NCBI GenBank assembly: GCA_020634395.1
Contig: JACKBU010000001.1
Location: 1 to 64,000 of the forward strand
Source: Ardenticatenaceae bacterium
GTDB lineage: Bacteria; Chloroflexota; Anaerolineae; Promineifilales; Promineifilaceae
DNA: 64,000 nucleotides
Reading direction: 5' to 3'
How positions within the stretch are numbered: the stretch's first letter is position 1; every line of letters begins with the position of its first letter. The notes beneath the pieces are model-generated. The model was not told the origin of the DNA and did not search any database. It saw only the letters and a list, made by a program, of their open reading frames with translations. This document shows, piece by piece, positions 34,738-44,014 of this stretch. The position numbers and the translations under genes are program-made.

Positions 34738-34824
34738 CGGACGGGGTGGGATTCGAACCCACGGTACGGAAAACCGTACACAGCATTTCCAATGCTGCAC
34801 CTTCAGCCTCTCGGTCACCCGCCC
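34738..34824 (-). tRNA. tRNA-Ser (anticodon GGA)
   Basis: Eighty-seven bases, class II. The acceptor GGGCGGG pairs with CCCGTCC (one G-U). U8 follows it, the anticodon stem is CAGCA/TGCTG with loop TTGGAAA, and the anticodon GGA is at 34788-34790, reading UCC and UCU. The long variable arm GTACGG-TTTT-CCGTAC is typical of serine, the T arm is GTGGG-TTCGAAT-CCCAC, and the discriminator is G73. CCA is not encoded. It has its own promoter and terminator. A 7-bp acceptor and GGA anticodon exclude tRNA-Sec. The tRNA and its signals fill much of the 34571-34887 gap. Confidence 0.97.
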
Positions 34825-34852
34825 GTTTATCAATTCTAAAAGACAGGACAGA

Positions 34853-34880
34853 ATTATAGTGCGACTTCGCTAACAGTCAA
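34853..34880 (-). promoter_or_regulatory. Promoter of tRNA-Ser
   Basis: TTGACT (34875-34880 on the minus strand), a 16-base spacer and a perfect TATAAT (34853-34858). The predicted start is about 22 bases before the mature tRNA. Confidence 0.85.
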
Positions 34881-34887
34881 CCCGGCC

Positions 34888-36306
34888 TCAGCCGCGCTTA
34901 ACGGCCGTGCGCCCCACAAAAATTCGCAGCGTTTGCGCCAGAGCCAGGGCACGCTCGCCCGCCGTGCCCGTGTAGGTCGATGCGTTCATAAGCGCACGAA
35001 CCTGATCGGCAGGCAAAAAACGGCCGATTTCCGCCTCGGCCAACAGCAGATCCAACAGCGGATTCTCTTCCCCACGCCGCAGAGCCGCCCACGCCTGTAA
35101 ACTGGCCGCCCGAATCCATTCGTGACCCTCCTGGCGGCTGGCGCCAGCGGCCACCAAGGCCATCAATACCCGTTCCGTGGCCGCAAACGGCCCATACAGG
35201 GCCATGTTGCGGGCAATGGCCTCCCCATCAATCTGCATATCGGCCACAATCCGTTCCATGCGCAGCAGCAGCTCATCCACGGCCAGAAAACCTTCCGCCT
35301 GAAAAATGCGGCGATTCGCCGAATCATCCAGGCTGCGCTCCAGCACAGCCTGGCTGGCATTATCCCAGGCCACGGCCGGCAGCGCGGCAACCTGCCGCGC
35401 CAGCGAACAGATATTTTCCATGTTGATGGGGTTACGCTTAAACGGCATGGCCGACGAGCCGACCTGCCTTTTGCCAAACGGCTCCGCCCATTCGCCAAAA
35501 GGGGGCGACTGTAAAATACGAAAATCCAGGGCAAATTTATGAAGCGAGGCCGCAATCCCCGCCAAAACCTGCTGCACTCGCAAATCTTGTTGGCGGGTAT
35601 AGGTTTGCGTGGCGATGGGGAAATAGGGCAAATCCAGCCAACGCATGGCCGCCGCTTCCATCTCTTGCGGGGTCATACCCGTGCCCTGGAGCAGTTCCTG
35701 GTATGCGGCCTGCGTACCAACCGCGCCTTTGAGACCCTTACCGCGTAAACTCTGGCGTAGGGTTTGTAACTGGATAAGATCTTCCAGTAAATCCTGGGCA
35801 TAAACAGCGAACCGGTAACCCAGCGTCGTTGGTTCGGCGGGTTGGATGTGGGTGTGGGCCATGGTGGGGAGCACGGCCGTTTCCTCGATTTTGTCGGCCA
35901 GCAGCAGCAGCAGTTTTTCCAACCGTTCTGCCAGCAAATCAACGGCCGTGCGCAGGCGCAGCACGTCCACGTTGTCGGTGATGTCGGCGCTGGTAGCGCC
36001 CCAATGGATGACGCCGCCGCCCACCGGGCACTGCTCGGCAAAAGTACGGATTTCGGCCATCACGTCGTGGCGCGTCTCCTGCTCAATTTCCAGCGAACGG
36101 GTGATATCGACGTTGTCGGCCTGGCTTTGTAAGTCGGCGAGCTGCGCGGCAGTGACCAGGCCGACCTGGTGCTGGGCGGCAGCCAGGGCCACCCACACCC
36201 GGCGCATTAACCGCCGCTTATGGGTTTCCGACCAGATCTGGCGCATGGCCGGGCTGCCATAACGCCAGGTAAACGGTGAGATATAGGTTTGGTGGTCGAA
36301 GGTCAT
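34888..36306 (-). CDS. purB: Adenylosuccinate lyase
   Basis: Cleaves fumarate from adenylosuccinate and SAICAR in purine synthesis. The superfamily signature GSSAMPFKRNPINMENI holds the catalytic Ser loop. THIQPAEPTTLGYR supplies the catalytic His region, and GATSADITDNVD is the N-terminal conserved block. The length, 472 residues, fits. The start at 36306 overlaps the stop of a small basic-protein gene by four bases (ATGA), so translation is probably coupled. It ends near the tRNA-Ser promoter. Confidence 0.97.
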   Translation of the reverse strand: MTFDHQTYISPFTWRYGSPAMRQIWSETHKRRLMRRVWVALAAAQHQVGLVTAAQLADLQSQADNVDITRSLEIEQETRHDVMAEIRTFAEQCPVGGGVIHWGATSADITDNVDVLRLRTAVDLLAERLEKLLLLLADKIEETAVLPTMAHTHIQPAEPTTLGYRFAVYAQDLLEDLIQLQTLRQSLRGKGLKGAVGTQAAYQELLQGTGMTPQEMEAAAMRWLDLPYFPIATQTYTRQQDLRVQQVLAGIAASLHKFALDFRILQSPPFGEWAEPFGKRQVGSSAMPFKRNPINMENICSLARQVAALPAVAWDNASQAVLERSLDDSANRRIFQAEGFLAVDELLLRMERIVADMQIDGEAIARNMALYGPFAATERVLMALVAAGASRQEGHEWIRAASLQAWAALRRGEENPLLDLLLAEAEIGRFLPADQVRALMNASTYTGTAGERALALAQTLRIFVGRTAVKRG

Positions 36307-36491
36307 TCGAGCTGTTCCTCGACGGCCGTGTTCATTTTCTTTTTCCGTTTACGGCCGGGTTTCCGCTTCGTCTGTTCCTGTAAAGCTCGGGTTTCTTCAA
36401 CCAGCCGCCTGCGTTCCTCCTGCAGCCGGGACAAAATCTCTGCGTTCTTCCTCTTCTGCTCGTCCGTGAGCTTTACTTTCCGCTTCGCCAT
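36303..36491 (-). CDS. Small highly charged coiled-coil protein, unknown function
   Basis: Sixty-two residues, very rich in Lys, Arg and Glu, with a predicted single helix (NAEILSRLQEERRRLVEETR) and a basic patch KRKPGRKRKKK near the end. A GAGGAG stands eight or nine bases before the ATG, and the stop overlaps the purB start, so it looks like a translated gene and not chance. The family was not recognised. The basic patch suggests binding of RNA, DNA or ribosomes. It could be a regulator or a simple translational coupler for purB. Confidence 0.75.
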   Translation of the reverse strand: MAKRKVKLTDEQKRKNAEILSRLQEERRRLVEETRALQEQTKRKPGRKRKKKMNTAVEEQLE

Positions 36492-36587
36492 CGTCTTAAC
36501 TCCTCACCCGGACTGGAATAGAGGGCTGATTTGTTGCTGTGTGGGTTGGTCAGCTTATTGCTCCCAACCTAACAAACCATCCTCCAT

Positions 36588-38069
36588 TTACCTTCTCACC
36601 TGATAGTTGGGTGCTTCTTTGGTAATGAGAATTCCGTGGGGGTGGCTTTCCAGCAAACCAGCATTGGTGATCTGCACAAAGCGCGACTTTTCGCGCAGTT
36701 CTTCCAGGTTAGCCGCACCCACATACCCCATGCCGGAGCGCAAGCCGCCCATCATTTGATACAAAATGTCGGCCAGCTTGCCGCGATAAGGCACCTGGCC
36801 CTCTACGCCTTCGGGAACCAGCTTGTCGCGTTCGCCACTTTTCTTCACGCCGCTGGCGTAGCGATCGGCGCCAAAGCCCTGCATTGCTCCCAAACTCCCC
36901 ATGCCACGATACACTTTGTAACGGCGGCCCTCGTACATGTAGATTTCGCCGGGGCTTTCTTCCAGACCGGCCAGCATGGAACCCAACATGACGGCGTCAG
37001 CGCCGGCGGCCAGCGCTTTGACGATGTCGCCGCTGTATTTGATGCCGCCGTCGGCGATGCAGGGAATGTCGTGCTTATGGCACTCGGCGGCGCATTCCAG
37101 AACGGCCGTTAACTGCGGCACGCCCGCTCCGGCCACAATCCGCGTCGTGCAAATCGACCCCGCGCCAATGCCCACTTTGACAGCGTCGGCTCCGGCGTTA
37201 ATCAGATCGCGCGCGCCGACGGCCGTCGCGGCGTTGCCGCCGATAACCGGCAGGTCGGGGTAGCGGCGCTTCACTTCCTCTAGCGTCTTCAGGACGAGCG
37301 CGGTGTGGGCGTGGGCGGTGTCGATGACCACCACGTCTACGCCGGCCCTGACCAACAGTTCCAGCCGCGCCAGCCCTTTGTCGCCTACCCCAATCGCCGC
37401 CGCGCATAACAGGCGGTCGTTGGCGTCGCTGACTTCATCGGGATAGTCGATCTTCTTCAAGATGTCTTTGACGGTGATCAGACCTTTAAGACGGCCGTCA
37501 CCATCCACCAATGGCAGCTTTTCGATGCGATGCGTATGCAGAATTTCCCGCGCTTCGGGCAGCGTTGTGCCTACGGGGGCAGTTACCAGGTTCTGGCTGG
37601 TCATATAATCGGCGATTTTTTGGGCACCGGGGGTGACAAAACGCACATCGCGGTTGGTGAGGATGCCCACGAGACGGCCGTTGTCATCCGTGATCGGCAC
37701 GCCAGAAATACGGTAACGGCTCATGATCGCTTCGGCATCGGCCAGCGTATTGTCGGCTTTTAGGGTGATGGGATCGACGATCATGCCTGCTTCGGAACGT
37801 TTTACCTTGTCCACTTCCGCCGCCTGTTCTTCCGGCGATAGATTGCGGTGAATGACAGCCAGTCCGCCCAGCCGCGCCAGGCCAATACCCATTTTGGCCT
37901 CGCTCACGGTGTCCATCGCCGCCGACAAAACAGGGACATTCAGGTAAATATCGCGCACCAACCGCGTGCGCAGACTGACCTCAGCCGGCAGTATGCTGGA
38001 AAACCCAGGGACCAGCAGCACATCGTCAAAAGTCAGCGCCAGCCCTGTCACTTTTTCACTGATTTCCAT
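36588..38069 (-). CDS. guaB: Inosine-5'-monophosphate dehydrogenase
   Basis: Oxidises IMP to XMP with NAD, the committed step to GMP. The 493-residue chain has the TIM barrel split by two CBS domains (about 95-215: [17 protein letters not shown] and [13 protein letters not shown]). The catalytic loop is [17 protein letters not shown], with the active Cys in SICTT. The flap [11 protein letters not shown] and the closing [11 protein letters not shown] are present. The CBS pair suggests purine nucleotide control as in other IMPDHs. It lies in a minus-strand series with purB downstream and lgt upstream. Confidence 0.98.
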   Translation of the reverse strand: MEISEKVTGLALTFDDVLLVPGFSSILPAEVSLRTRLVRDIYLNVPVLSAAMDTVSEAKMGIGLARLGGLAVIHRNLSPEEQAAEVDKVKRSEAGMIVDPITLKADNTLADAEAIMSRYRISGVPITDDNGRLVGILTNRDVRFVTPGAQKIADYMTSQNLVTAPVGTTLPEAREILHTHRIEKLPLVDGDGRLKGLITVKDILKKIDYPDEVSDANDRLLCAAAIGVGDKGLARLELLVRAGVDVVVIDTAHAHTALVLKTLEEVKRRYPDLPVIGGNAATAVGARDLINAGADAVKVGIGAGSICTTRIVAGAGVPQLTAVLECAAECHKHDIPCIADGGIKYSGDIVKALAAGADAVMLGSMLAGLEESPGEIYMYEGRRYKVYRGMGSLGAMQGFGADRYASGVKKSGERDKLVPEGVEGQVPYRGKLADILYQMMGGLRSGMGYVGAANLEELREKSRFVQITNAGLLESHPHGILITKEAPNYQVRR

Positions 38070-38139
38070 GAGTGGACCTCCCCACAGACAGTTTGTCGAA
38101 GCCCTATCGGCTTCATAGGATCGTTAAAGCCGTGCGCTG

Positions 38140-39030
38140 TTAGTTGCGGCCCGTTTCGCGCCGGGGTTTGGGTTTGTAAACACGCGTCTTTTTACGAGTC
38201 GAAACAGCCCGCATTTTGCGATTGCGCACCAGAATAATCCAGACGCCAACCAGGGCCAGACCCAGCGCCATCAGCATGGAGTAGGTAACGGCCGTGTTGC
38301 CCACCGTCGTCTGGTCGGGCCGGAAGAGTTCGATCCAGGCCCGATTGCCGCCCCACCAGATGAGAAAGACGCCAAACAAAGTGCCGGAACGCCAGACATC
38401 GCGGTAACGGCCGTTCAGCCAGGCCAGCAGCAAAAATCCAATAAACAAAGCGATCGACTCATACAAAAATGTGGGGTGGAACCGCGTGTCGAGTGGATAA
38501 GTCGCCAGATCATTGTACGGCGCGATGCGATGCGGTTGGCTGATCAAAATTCCCCAGGGCAGCGTGGTCGGCGGGCCATACAATTCCTGGTTGACAAAAT
38601 TGCCCCAACGCCCGATGGCCTGCGCCAACAGCAGCGCCGGCCCGGCAACGTCGGCATAATCCCAAAAACTCAGCCGCCGCCACCTGATATAGAGACCGCC
38701 TACGACGGCCGCGCCAATAAACCCACCAAGAATATTGACACCGCCCGCGCGGATGTTGATGACGTCGAACAACGAATTGTACTGACCACCACCCAGCATA
38801 TCTAAAAAGACGTAAGTGAGGCGGGCGAACACGTAGCCAGAAAAAATAACCAGGATGGCTGCGTTGAGCAAATCGTCGACGCTCTGGCCGCGTTTCTGAA
38901 TTTCGCGGCTGGCCCACCATACGCCGGCCAATATGCCGGCCGTAACGATGATGCCATACCAGTAAATGGAAAATCCATTGCCGATGGGTATGGTGAAAGC
39001 AACAGGGTCAACTTGTATTCCGTCAAACAT
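38140..39030 (-). CDS. lgt: Prolipoprotein diacylglyceryl transferase
   Basis: Transfers diacylglycerol from phosphatidylglycerol to the lipobox Cys of prolipoproteins. Seven hydrophobic segments are visible. The Lgt signature appears as AIGRWGNFVNQELYG, with the essential Arg and Asn. HPTFLYESI and GTLFGVFLIWWGGNRAWIELFRPD are the other conserved blocks. A very basic tail (KTRVYKPKPRRETGRN) is cytoplasmic. At least six lipoproteins in this window are potential substrates. Confidence 0.96.
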   Translation of the reverse strand: MFDGIQVDPVAFTIPIGNGFSIYWYGIIVTAGILAGVWWASREIQKRGQSVDDLLNAAILVIFSGYVFARLTYVFLDMLGGGQYNSLFDVINIRAGGVNILGGFIGAAVVGGLYIRWRRLSFWDYADVAGPALLLAQAIGRWGNFVNQELYGPPTTLPWGILISQPHRIAPYNDLATYPLDTRFHPTFLYESIALFIGFLLLAWLNGRYRDVWRSGTLFGVFLIWWGGNRAWIELFRPDQTTVGNTAVTYSMLMALGLALVGVWIILVRNRKMRAVSTRKKTRVYKPKPRRETGRN

Positions 39031-39084
39031 CGCAAGTTCCTTTACGTGGGGAACGGCCGTTTCCGCTGGCCGTCCCTGTGGTTT

Positions 39085-40659
39085 TTAATCGATATATCCC
39101 AGGCCGCGAAGCTGCTGGCGAAGCTGGTCATCCAGTTCAATTTCGGCGCCGCTGCTCAGCGAGGCGCGCTGTTGTGCCAGGTTGGCGGCCAGGCGGTTGA
39201 TGGACTGGTTGAGAACGGCCGTTTCTTCTCCATGGTCTGCCAGCCTATCCTCTAATTCTAACGGATCAGCCCTTAAATTAAAAAGCTCATCTGGCTCAGC
39301 ATCCACCTGTATCAGCTTAAAAGTGACCGAATCGCCGGCCTGTACCACGGCGCGGCGCGGCGACAGGCAGCGGAAAGGCGCCAACAGGTGCGGCTGCCGG
39401 TTTTCGATGGCCTGCACGAAGTTCAGCGGAGGATAAATCTCACTGTAGGCCGTGCCTTGTTCGGGATCACGGCCGTGGACGGTATTCAGCAGAGTCAGGC
39501 CATGCACCCGTACGGGGTCCAGGTTCGGCTTCTCTGGCAGTTGGCCGATGGCATCCAGAACGGTATGGAAAATGCGCCGCGTGCTAACCGGTGTCGCCAG
39601 CCGCTGCCCCGCAGCGAGGCGGCGCGGCCACTGGATAATCAGCGGCACGTGGACCAGTTCCTGGTAGGCCACAAAAGCGTGGCCGAAATATTGATGATCG
39701 CCCAGCCCATCGCCGTGATCGGCAACGATGATGGTGAGGGTATCTTGCTGGCGGGCACGGCCGTTTAGCACGGCAAACAACTCACCCAGATACCCATCCT
39801 GGTAAGCGACTTCGGCATCGTACATGTCGTTTAACACGCGGGATTCCAGTTCTTCCAACGGTTCTGCCAGCGGCGCTGCCCAACGGTACGCTTCGCGGTT
39901 CCAGGCACGCATGATCTCGCGGGCCTCTTTGCTGTGGCGAAAATAGGGCAGTACCCGGTCAACCACCTCACCGGGCGGCCAAAACGGCAGATGGGTCTCC
40001 ATGAGGTTGAGGAACAGGAATAACGGCCGTTCCTCCCCCTGCCCTTCACGCTCCCGCAGAAAACGACTCACATCCCGCACCGACCGGGCATTCTGGCCTT
40101 TAAAATTCGCCATCTTGGACCATAAAGGCGTCGTCCAACTGTTCAATGACAGCCTGAACGCCAGGTCCGAACGCCCAAAAAAGTTCTGTATAGGATATGA
40201 AATCCGGCGCAGAAACTGGGTATACCGTTCCATCAGCCAGGCGACTGGTTTGGGCCAGCGCGAAGCTGTCTGCGGCAGGCTGGGAAACGCCCCGCCATAG
40301 TTGTAAAACGCCTGAAACCCGCGCTTAAAGCCATTATTCAAAACGCCCACGAGGGGATTGTTGCAAAAACCCACGGTCTGATAACCCGCATCGGTCAGAA
40401 TTTCGGCCAGGTGGGGAATTTCCGGGCTTAGCGAATGGGAAGACTGCGTAACTTGATGAGCGGTGGGGTAAAGCCCGCTAAACAGTGAAGCGTGGCTGGG
40501 GATTGTCCACTGGGCCGGCGAAATAGCCTGTTCAAAAACGACGCTCTGGCTGGCAAACTGGTCGAGGTTGGGAGTCAGGTCAGGTTTATAACCATACGCG
40601 CCCAGCCGATCGGCGCGCTGCGTATCGAGTACAATAAAAACAATATCCGGATTTTTCAT
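39085..40659 (-). CDS. Sulfatase-fold hydrolase or phosphotransferase without FGly motif
   Basis: Alkaline-phosphatase-superfamily protein of 524 residues. The metal-binding start DIVFIVLDTQRADRLGAYGY, the second site DHGDGLGDHQYFGHA and the C-terminal DELFNLRADPLE are typical of sulfatases. The nucleophile position reads QWTIPSHASLFSG. Thr replaces the Cys or Ser of the CxPxR motif, so formylglycine cannot form. This is seen in sulfatase-like phosphoglycerol and phosphoethanolamine transferases and related enzymes. No signal peptide or membrane helix is evident. It follows an OmpR regulator gene by 19 bases. Confidence 0.85.
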   Translation of the reverse strand: MKNPDIVFIVLDTQRADRLGAYGYKPDLTPNLDQFASQSVVFEQAISPAQWTIPSHASLFSGLYPTAHQVTQSSHSLSPEIPHLAEILTDAGYQTVGFCNNPLVGVLNNGFKRGFQAFYNYGGAFPSLPQTASRWPKPVAWLMERYTQFLRRISYPIQNFFGRSDLAFRLSLNSWTTPLWSKMANFKGQNARSVRDVSRFLREREGQGEERPLFLFLNLMETHLPFWPPGEVVDRVLPYFRHSKEAREIMRAWNREAYRWAAPLAEPLEELESRVLNDMYDAEVAYQDGYLGELFAVLNGRARQQDTLTIIVADHGDGLGDHQYFGHAFVAYQELVHVPLIIQWPRRLAAGQRLATPVSTRRIFHTVLDAIGQLPEKPNLDPVRVHGLTLLNTVHGRDPEQGTAYSEIYPPLNFVQAIENRQPHLLAPFRCLSPRRAVVQAGDSVTFKLIQVDAEPDELFNLRADPLELEDRLADHGEETAVLNQSINRLAANLAQQRASLSSGAEIELDDQLRQQLRGLGYID

Positions 40660-40678
40660 AGGTGTTCAAGGTCCTATT

Positions 40679-41368
40679 TTACTCCCCCACCAGGCGATAA
40701 CCAACCCCCCGAACAGTCTTTATCCACTTAGGATCGGCTGGGTCCGCCTCGATTTTTTTGCGCAGATAGTGGATGTAGGGCTTCACATTGTCAATAGCGC
40801 CAGGGTCGGTCATTTGCCACGCCTGCTGCGCTAAATCGGCCGTTTTGACCACGTTTCCAGCCTGTTCAACCAGCACCGCCAAGAGATCAAACTCGCGCGG
40901 TGTCAGTTCTACGGTCTCGCCGGCTACCTGCACCAGACGCGCAGCCAAGTCCACAATCAGTGCACCATCGCCCAGGTTGTAGTAGGTCACCGTTTTCCCT
41001 CTGCCAGAGGAGCGGCGCAGATGGGCCATCACGCGGGCCAGAATTTCTGCCTGTTCAAAAGGCTTGACAATGTAATCGTCGGCCCCAACTTCCAGGCCGC
41101 GCACGACGTTATCGACACTGCCCAGAGCCGTTAAAAAGATGATGGGAATGTCGGTAAACCGGCGCATCTGGCGGCACAATTCCCAGCCGCCCATGCTGGG
41201 CACCATCACGTCCAGGAGGGCCAGGTTTGGCACGGCCGTGCGCGCTAAATCCAGACCGTCTTCGGCAGTATAGGCCACCAGCGTTTGATAGTTGGCCCTA
41301 ATGAGAATGTGTTCGATGGTCTTAGCCAGGGCCGTGTCATCGTCTACGATGAGGATTTTAGCGGCCAT
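40679..41368 (-). CDS. OmpR/PhoB-family response regulator (orphan)
   Basis: Receiver (ILIVDDDTALAK, phospho-acceptor in LALLDVMVPSMGG, Lys in VKPFEQAEIL) followed by a winged-helix DNA-binding domain ending VRGVGYRLVGE. It has 229 residues. No kinase gene is adjacent. It lies 24 bases after an 858-residue surface protein gene and 19 bases before the sulfatase-like gene, so it may control or be co-expressed with them. The orphan 7TM kinase at 32.3 kb is a possible partner, but only by absence of others. Confidence 0.93.
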   Translation of the reverse strand: MAAKILIVDDDTALAKTIEHILIRANYQTLVAYTAEDGLDLARTAVPNLALLDVMVPSMGGWELCRQMRRFTDIPIIFLTALGSVDNVVRGLEVGADDYIVKPFEQAEILARVMAHLRRSSGRGKTVTYYNLGDGALIVDLAARLVQVAGETVELTPREFDLLAVLVEQAGNVVKTADLAQQAWQMTDPGAIDNVKPYIHYLRKKIEADPADPKWIKTVRGVGYRLVGE

Positions 41369-41392
41369 GCCAGCATCCTTTGCTTAACTCAA

Positions 41393-43969
41393 TTAGCTGC
41401 TCAGCCCGAACCAGGTGACAATATTGTTCAGCAGGGTAGCCTGAACATCTTCTGGCAGCGAGACAAACGGGAACATGATGAATACGGTGCGCTGATCAAA
41501 CTCCTGATCATACACGGCAAAGCCGGCCACCGCGCCGGGGGTATCGCTGTCCGGGCCGCGCAGGAAGAAAGCGGTAGAGGCTTCGTCAAACGTGCCGCCA
41601 ACGAGGTCAGGCAAAATGGCGTCGTAGGATTGGTCCAGGGAGAAAACGTCGCCGGATGTAAACCCATCGATCAAGATAGGATCGTCGCCGCTCACTTCTA
41701 CGTCGGTGATGGGGGTGAGGGGCAGATCGCCAAACAGCGGTGGAGCAGAGCCGGTAACAAGTAGAGACCCGCCACTGTCGAGGTAGTTGAGGATAACGGC
41801 CGTATTGTCATCAAAAAAGCCATCCTGAATCTGGTAATCACCCGTATCCCAAACGACCAGCGCATAGCCGTCTAAGTCCCCTTCCTGCAGCGTTCCGTCC
41901 ACGCTGGTCGTCCACGCCGTCACCTCAAACTGCGGCTGCAAGAGTGCCAGCAGCGCATCGCCGCTAGAAACGCCGCCATTCAACGGATCGCCATCATCCT
42001 GCACAAAGAGAAAAATGCCTTCCCCGGATGGCGGGCTAGCTTCGCTCAGTTCGCCCTCTGCCACGGCAAGGGTGTAGCTGCCGCCGTCGTCGAAAAAGTC
42101 ACGCACGACGATGGTATAGTCGCCATCGTCGGGGATGTCGATGCCGCGCAGTTCCTCTGTTTCTCCGGCAAACGCGGCATCTTGCTGGTCTAGCAGCACG
42201 TTATCCGGGTCGTACAGTTCAACCGTCGCATCCAGGTCTTCATCGGCCGTGACCGTGATGTCGATGACGGCCGGCCCGTCGCTGAACACCCAGGCATGGG
42301 ACACGCCGGCCTCCAGCGTGCCTTCTACCGTTTCACCCAAAGCGATTGGCCCCTGGACTTCTGCGCCGAGGTCGGCAACAGGCTGGCCGCCACCCCCACC
42401 GCCGCCCCCTGCCGGCGTCTCGCCGCCCGGTGTGGTGGGGGCGCTGATCTGGGCGGTGAGGAGTTCGGCTTCGACCGGCTCATCGGCCACGTTGGTGGGG
42501 CATAGGGCGATGGGATCTTGCAGCAGGCAGCTTTCCAGCGCCGTCTGCACGTCTAGCGGGATCAAATCAAGCAAACGGCTGACGGTGTTTTGCAGCCCCT
42601 CCGCGCTGGCCGCCAGGACGACAACGCTGCGACGGCCGTCTTCTTCTGCCAGCACGATCAACGCCGTACCCGCCATCTGCACATTCCCGAGTTCGGACTG
42701 CACCAGGCGCACGGCCGTTTCTTCTGCCGCACCGTTTTCGTCCGCCGGGTCTGGCGTGGGCGTCGCTTCCGCGTCCTGTTCCTCGACGGCCGTCATGATG
42801 GGCGGCTGAATGGTCAGGCTGATGCCCGACGAGGCCAAAATATCGGCCACGTCGTCGGACTGGTTGTATAACCCCAGGTAGAGGACGTCGTGGTTTGGCT
42901 GGGCTTCCGCAGCCAGGGCCAGCGGAATATCGGCCTTTTGGAAGGCATCTTGCAGGGCAATGATGTCGTTAAACGCGCCGGCGCCCAGATCCGGGTTACC
43001 GGTAAAAACGAGATTGACAGGCTGCTGGAAAAAGTAAGGAAAATCGCCCAGCGTAAGCTGCCGCTCGCTCGATTCGCTGAGGAAGTCGGCGATATGGGCG
43101 ATGAAGCGGCTGTTGTCGTAGACGGTGAAGTAGGGATCGTTGAGGAAGTGGATATCACCCAGGGCCAGAACACGGCCGTCTTGCCCGGTCGCTGCGACTA
43201 CCAGACCGCCAGGCCGGTCGGTGGCCGAAGACCAAGTATTGTCGTCGGCAGTGATGAGGGAAACGGCCGTGGGACCAACCTGTAACGAATGGGCGCTGTA
43301 AAAGGCCAGCTCCGACACGTCATCTAGCAAGAAATTGTCGCTCATCCCATCCTGCTTCAGGACGATGTTGCGGAAATTGCCCTCGTTTTCCACGGTGTTG
43401 TAGAGATAGTCGCCGTTGAAAATGAGATCGAATTCATTTGCCAGGCTGTTCAACGGGATCTTGTCGGTATCCAGTTGGAACGTAAAGGCAAAGGGATCAG
43501 ACTCGTCTACCACCACCTCAAAGCGCGTGGGATCGCCCACCATCAACAAGCGCCCGCCCCGGTCCACGAAGCGCCGGACAGCCTGGATTTCCTCCTGGCT
43601 GAAGCTTTCTAGCGGCGCGATGGTGACAAAAGCAGAGACAGGCCGCAGTTGGCGGGCCAGGTCGCCGCCAGTGTAATGCAGCAGTTCAAAACCACGGGCG
43701 GCTAAACGGCCGTCCAAATAACTGATGTCATCCAACTGAAAATTATTGCGATGCGCCTCGTCTAATAATACCAGCCCTTCGCCTACGCTCGGCTCATCGA
43801 CAAAAACGGTCGACCCAGGTGTAGGCACCGGTTGGATGTCCGCCGGCTCGTACACAGGCACAGGCGCTCTCTCCGCAGCAGACAACCGATAAAAGCGCGT
43901 ATACCGCACCACGAAGGGCGCAATCAACAAAACCAAAAAGATTAGCACAAGAATGATAGCTTTACGCAT
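41393..43969 (-). CDS. Large membrane-anchored protein with DUF4350-like, PPC and GATase-like parts
   Basis: An 858-residue acidic protein with an N-terminal membrane anchor (IILVLIFLVLLIAPFVV). Residues about 55-300 resemble the DUF4350 or GldG-type Rossmann region (FVDEPSVGEGLVLLDEAHRN; FVDRGGRLLMVGDPTRF). A Gly-rich linker sits near residue 525. A bacterial pre-peptidase C-terminal (PPC) beta-sandwich follows (VEGTLEAGVSHAWVF; DDGDYTIVVRDF). The last 200 residues look like another class-I amidotransferase-like domain (YLDSGGSLLVTGSAPP). No catalytic residues are clear. It starts 45 bases downstream of sppA. Confidence 0.7.
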   Translation of the reverse strand: MRKAIILVLIFLVLLIAPFVVRYTRFYRLSAAERAPVPVYEPADIQPVPTPGSTVFVDEPSVGEGLVLLDEAHRNNFQLDDISYLDGRLAARGFELLHYTGGDLARQLRPVSAFVTIAPLESFSQEEIQAVRRFVDRGGRLLMVGDPTRFEVVVDESDPFAFTFQLDTDKIPLNSLANEFDLIFNGDYLYNTVENEGNFRNIVLKQDGMSDNFLLDDVSELAFYSAHSLQVGPTAVSLITADDNTWSSATDRPGGLVVAATGQDGRVLALGDIHFLNDPYFTVYDNSRFIAHIADFLSESSERQLTLGDFPYFFQQPVNLVFTGNPDLGAGAFNDIIALQDAFQKADIPLALAAEAQPNHDVLYLGLYNQSDDVADILASSGISLTIQPPIMTAVEEQDAEATPTPDPADENGAAEETAVRLVQSELGNVQMAGTALIVLAEEDGRRSVVVLAASAEGLQNTVSRLLDLIPLDVQTALESCLLQDPIALCPTNVADEPVEAELLTAQISAPTTPGGETPAGGGGGGGGQPVADLGAEVQGPIALGETVEGTLEAGVSHAWVFSDGPAVIDITVTADEDLDATVELYDPDNVLLDQQDAAFAGETEELRGIDIPDDGDYTIVVRDFFDDGGSYTLAVAEGELSEASPPSGEGIFLFVQDDGDPLNGGVSSGDALLALLQPQFEVTAWTTSVDGTLQEGDLDGYALVVWDTGDYQIQDGFFDDNTAVILNYLDSGGSLLVTGSAPPLFGDLPLTPITDVEVSGDDPILIDGFTSGDVFSLDQSYDAILPDLVGGTFDEASTAFFLRGPDSDTPGAVAGFAVYDQEFDQRTVFIMFPFVSLPEDVQATLLNNIVTWFGLSS

Positions 43970-44014
43970 GGTCCAACCTTATTGCAGGTACTTGCTGCCG
44001 GATGAAAAAAGCAT

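Noticed and set aside
34738..34824. tRNA-Sec
   Set aside because: The anticodon is GGA, not TCA, and the acceptor arm has the ordinary 7 pairs; the long variable arm fits serine.
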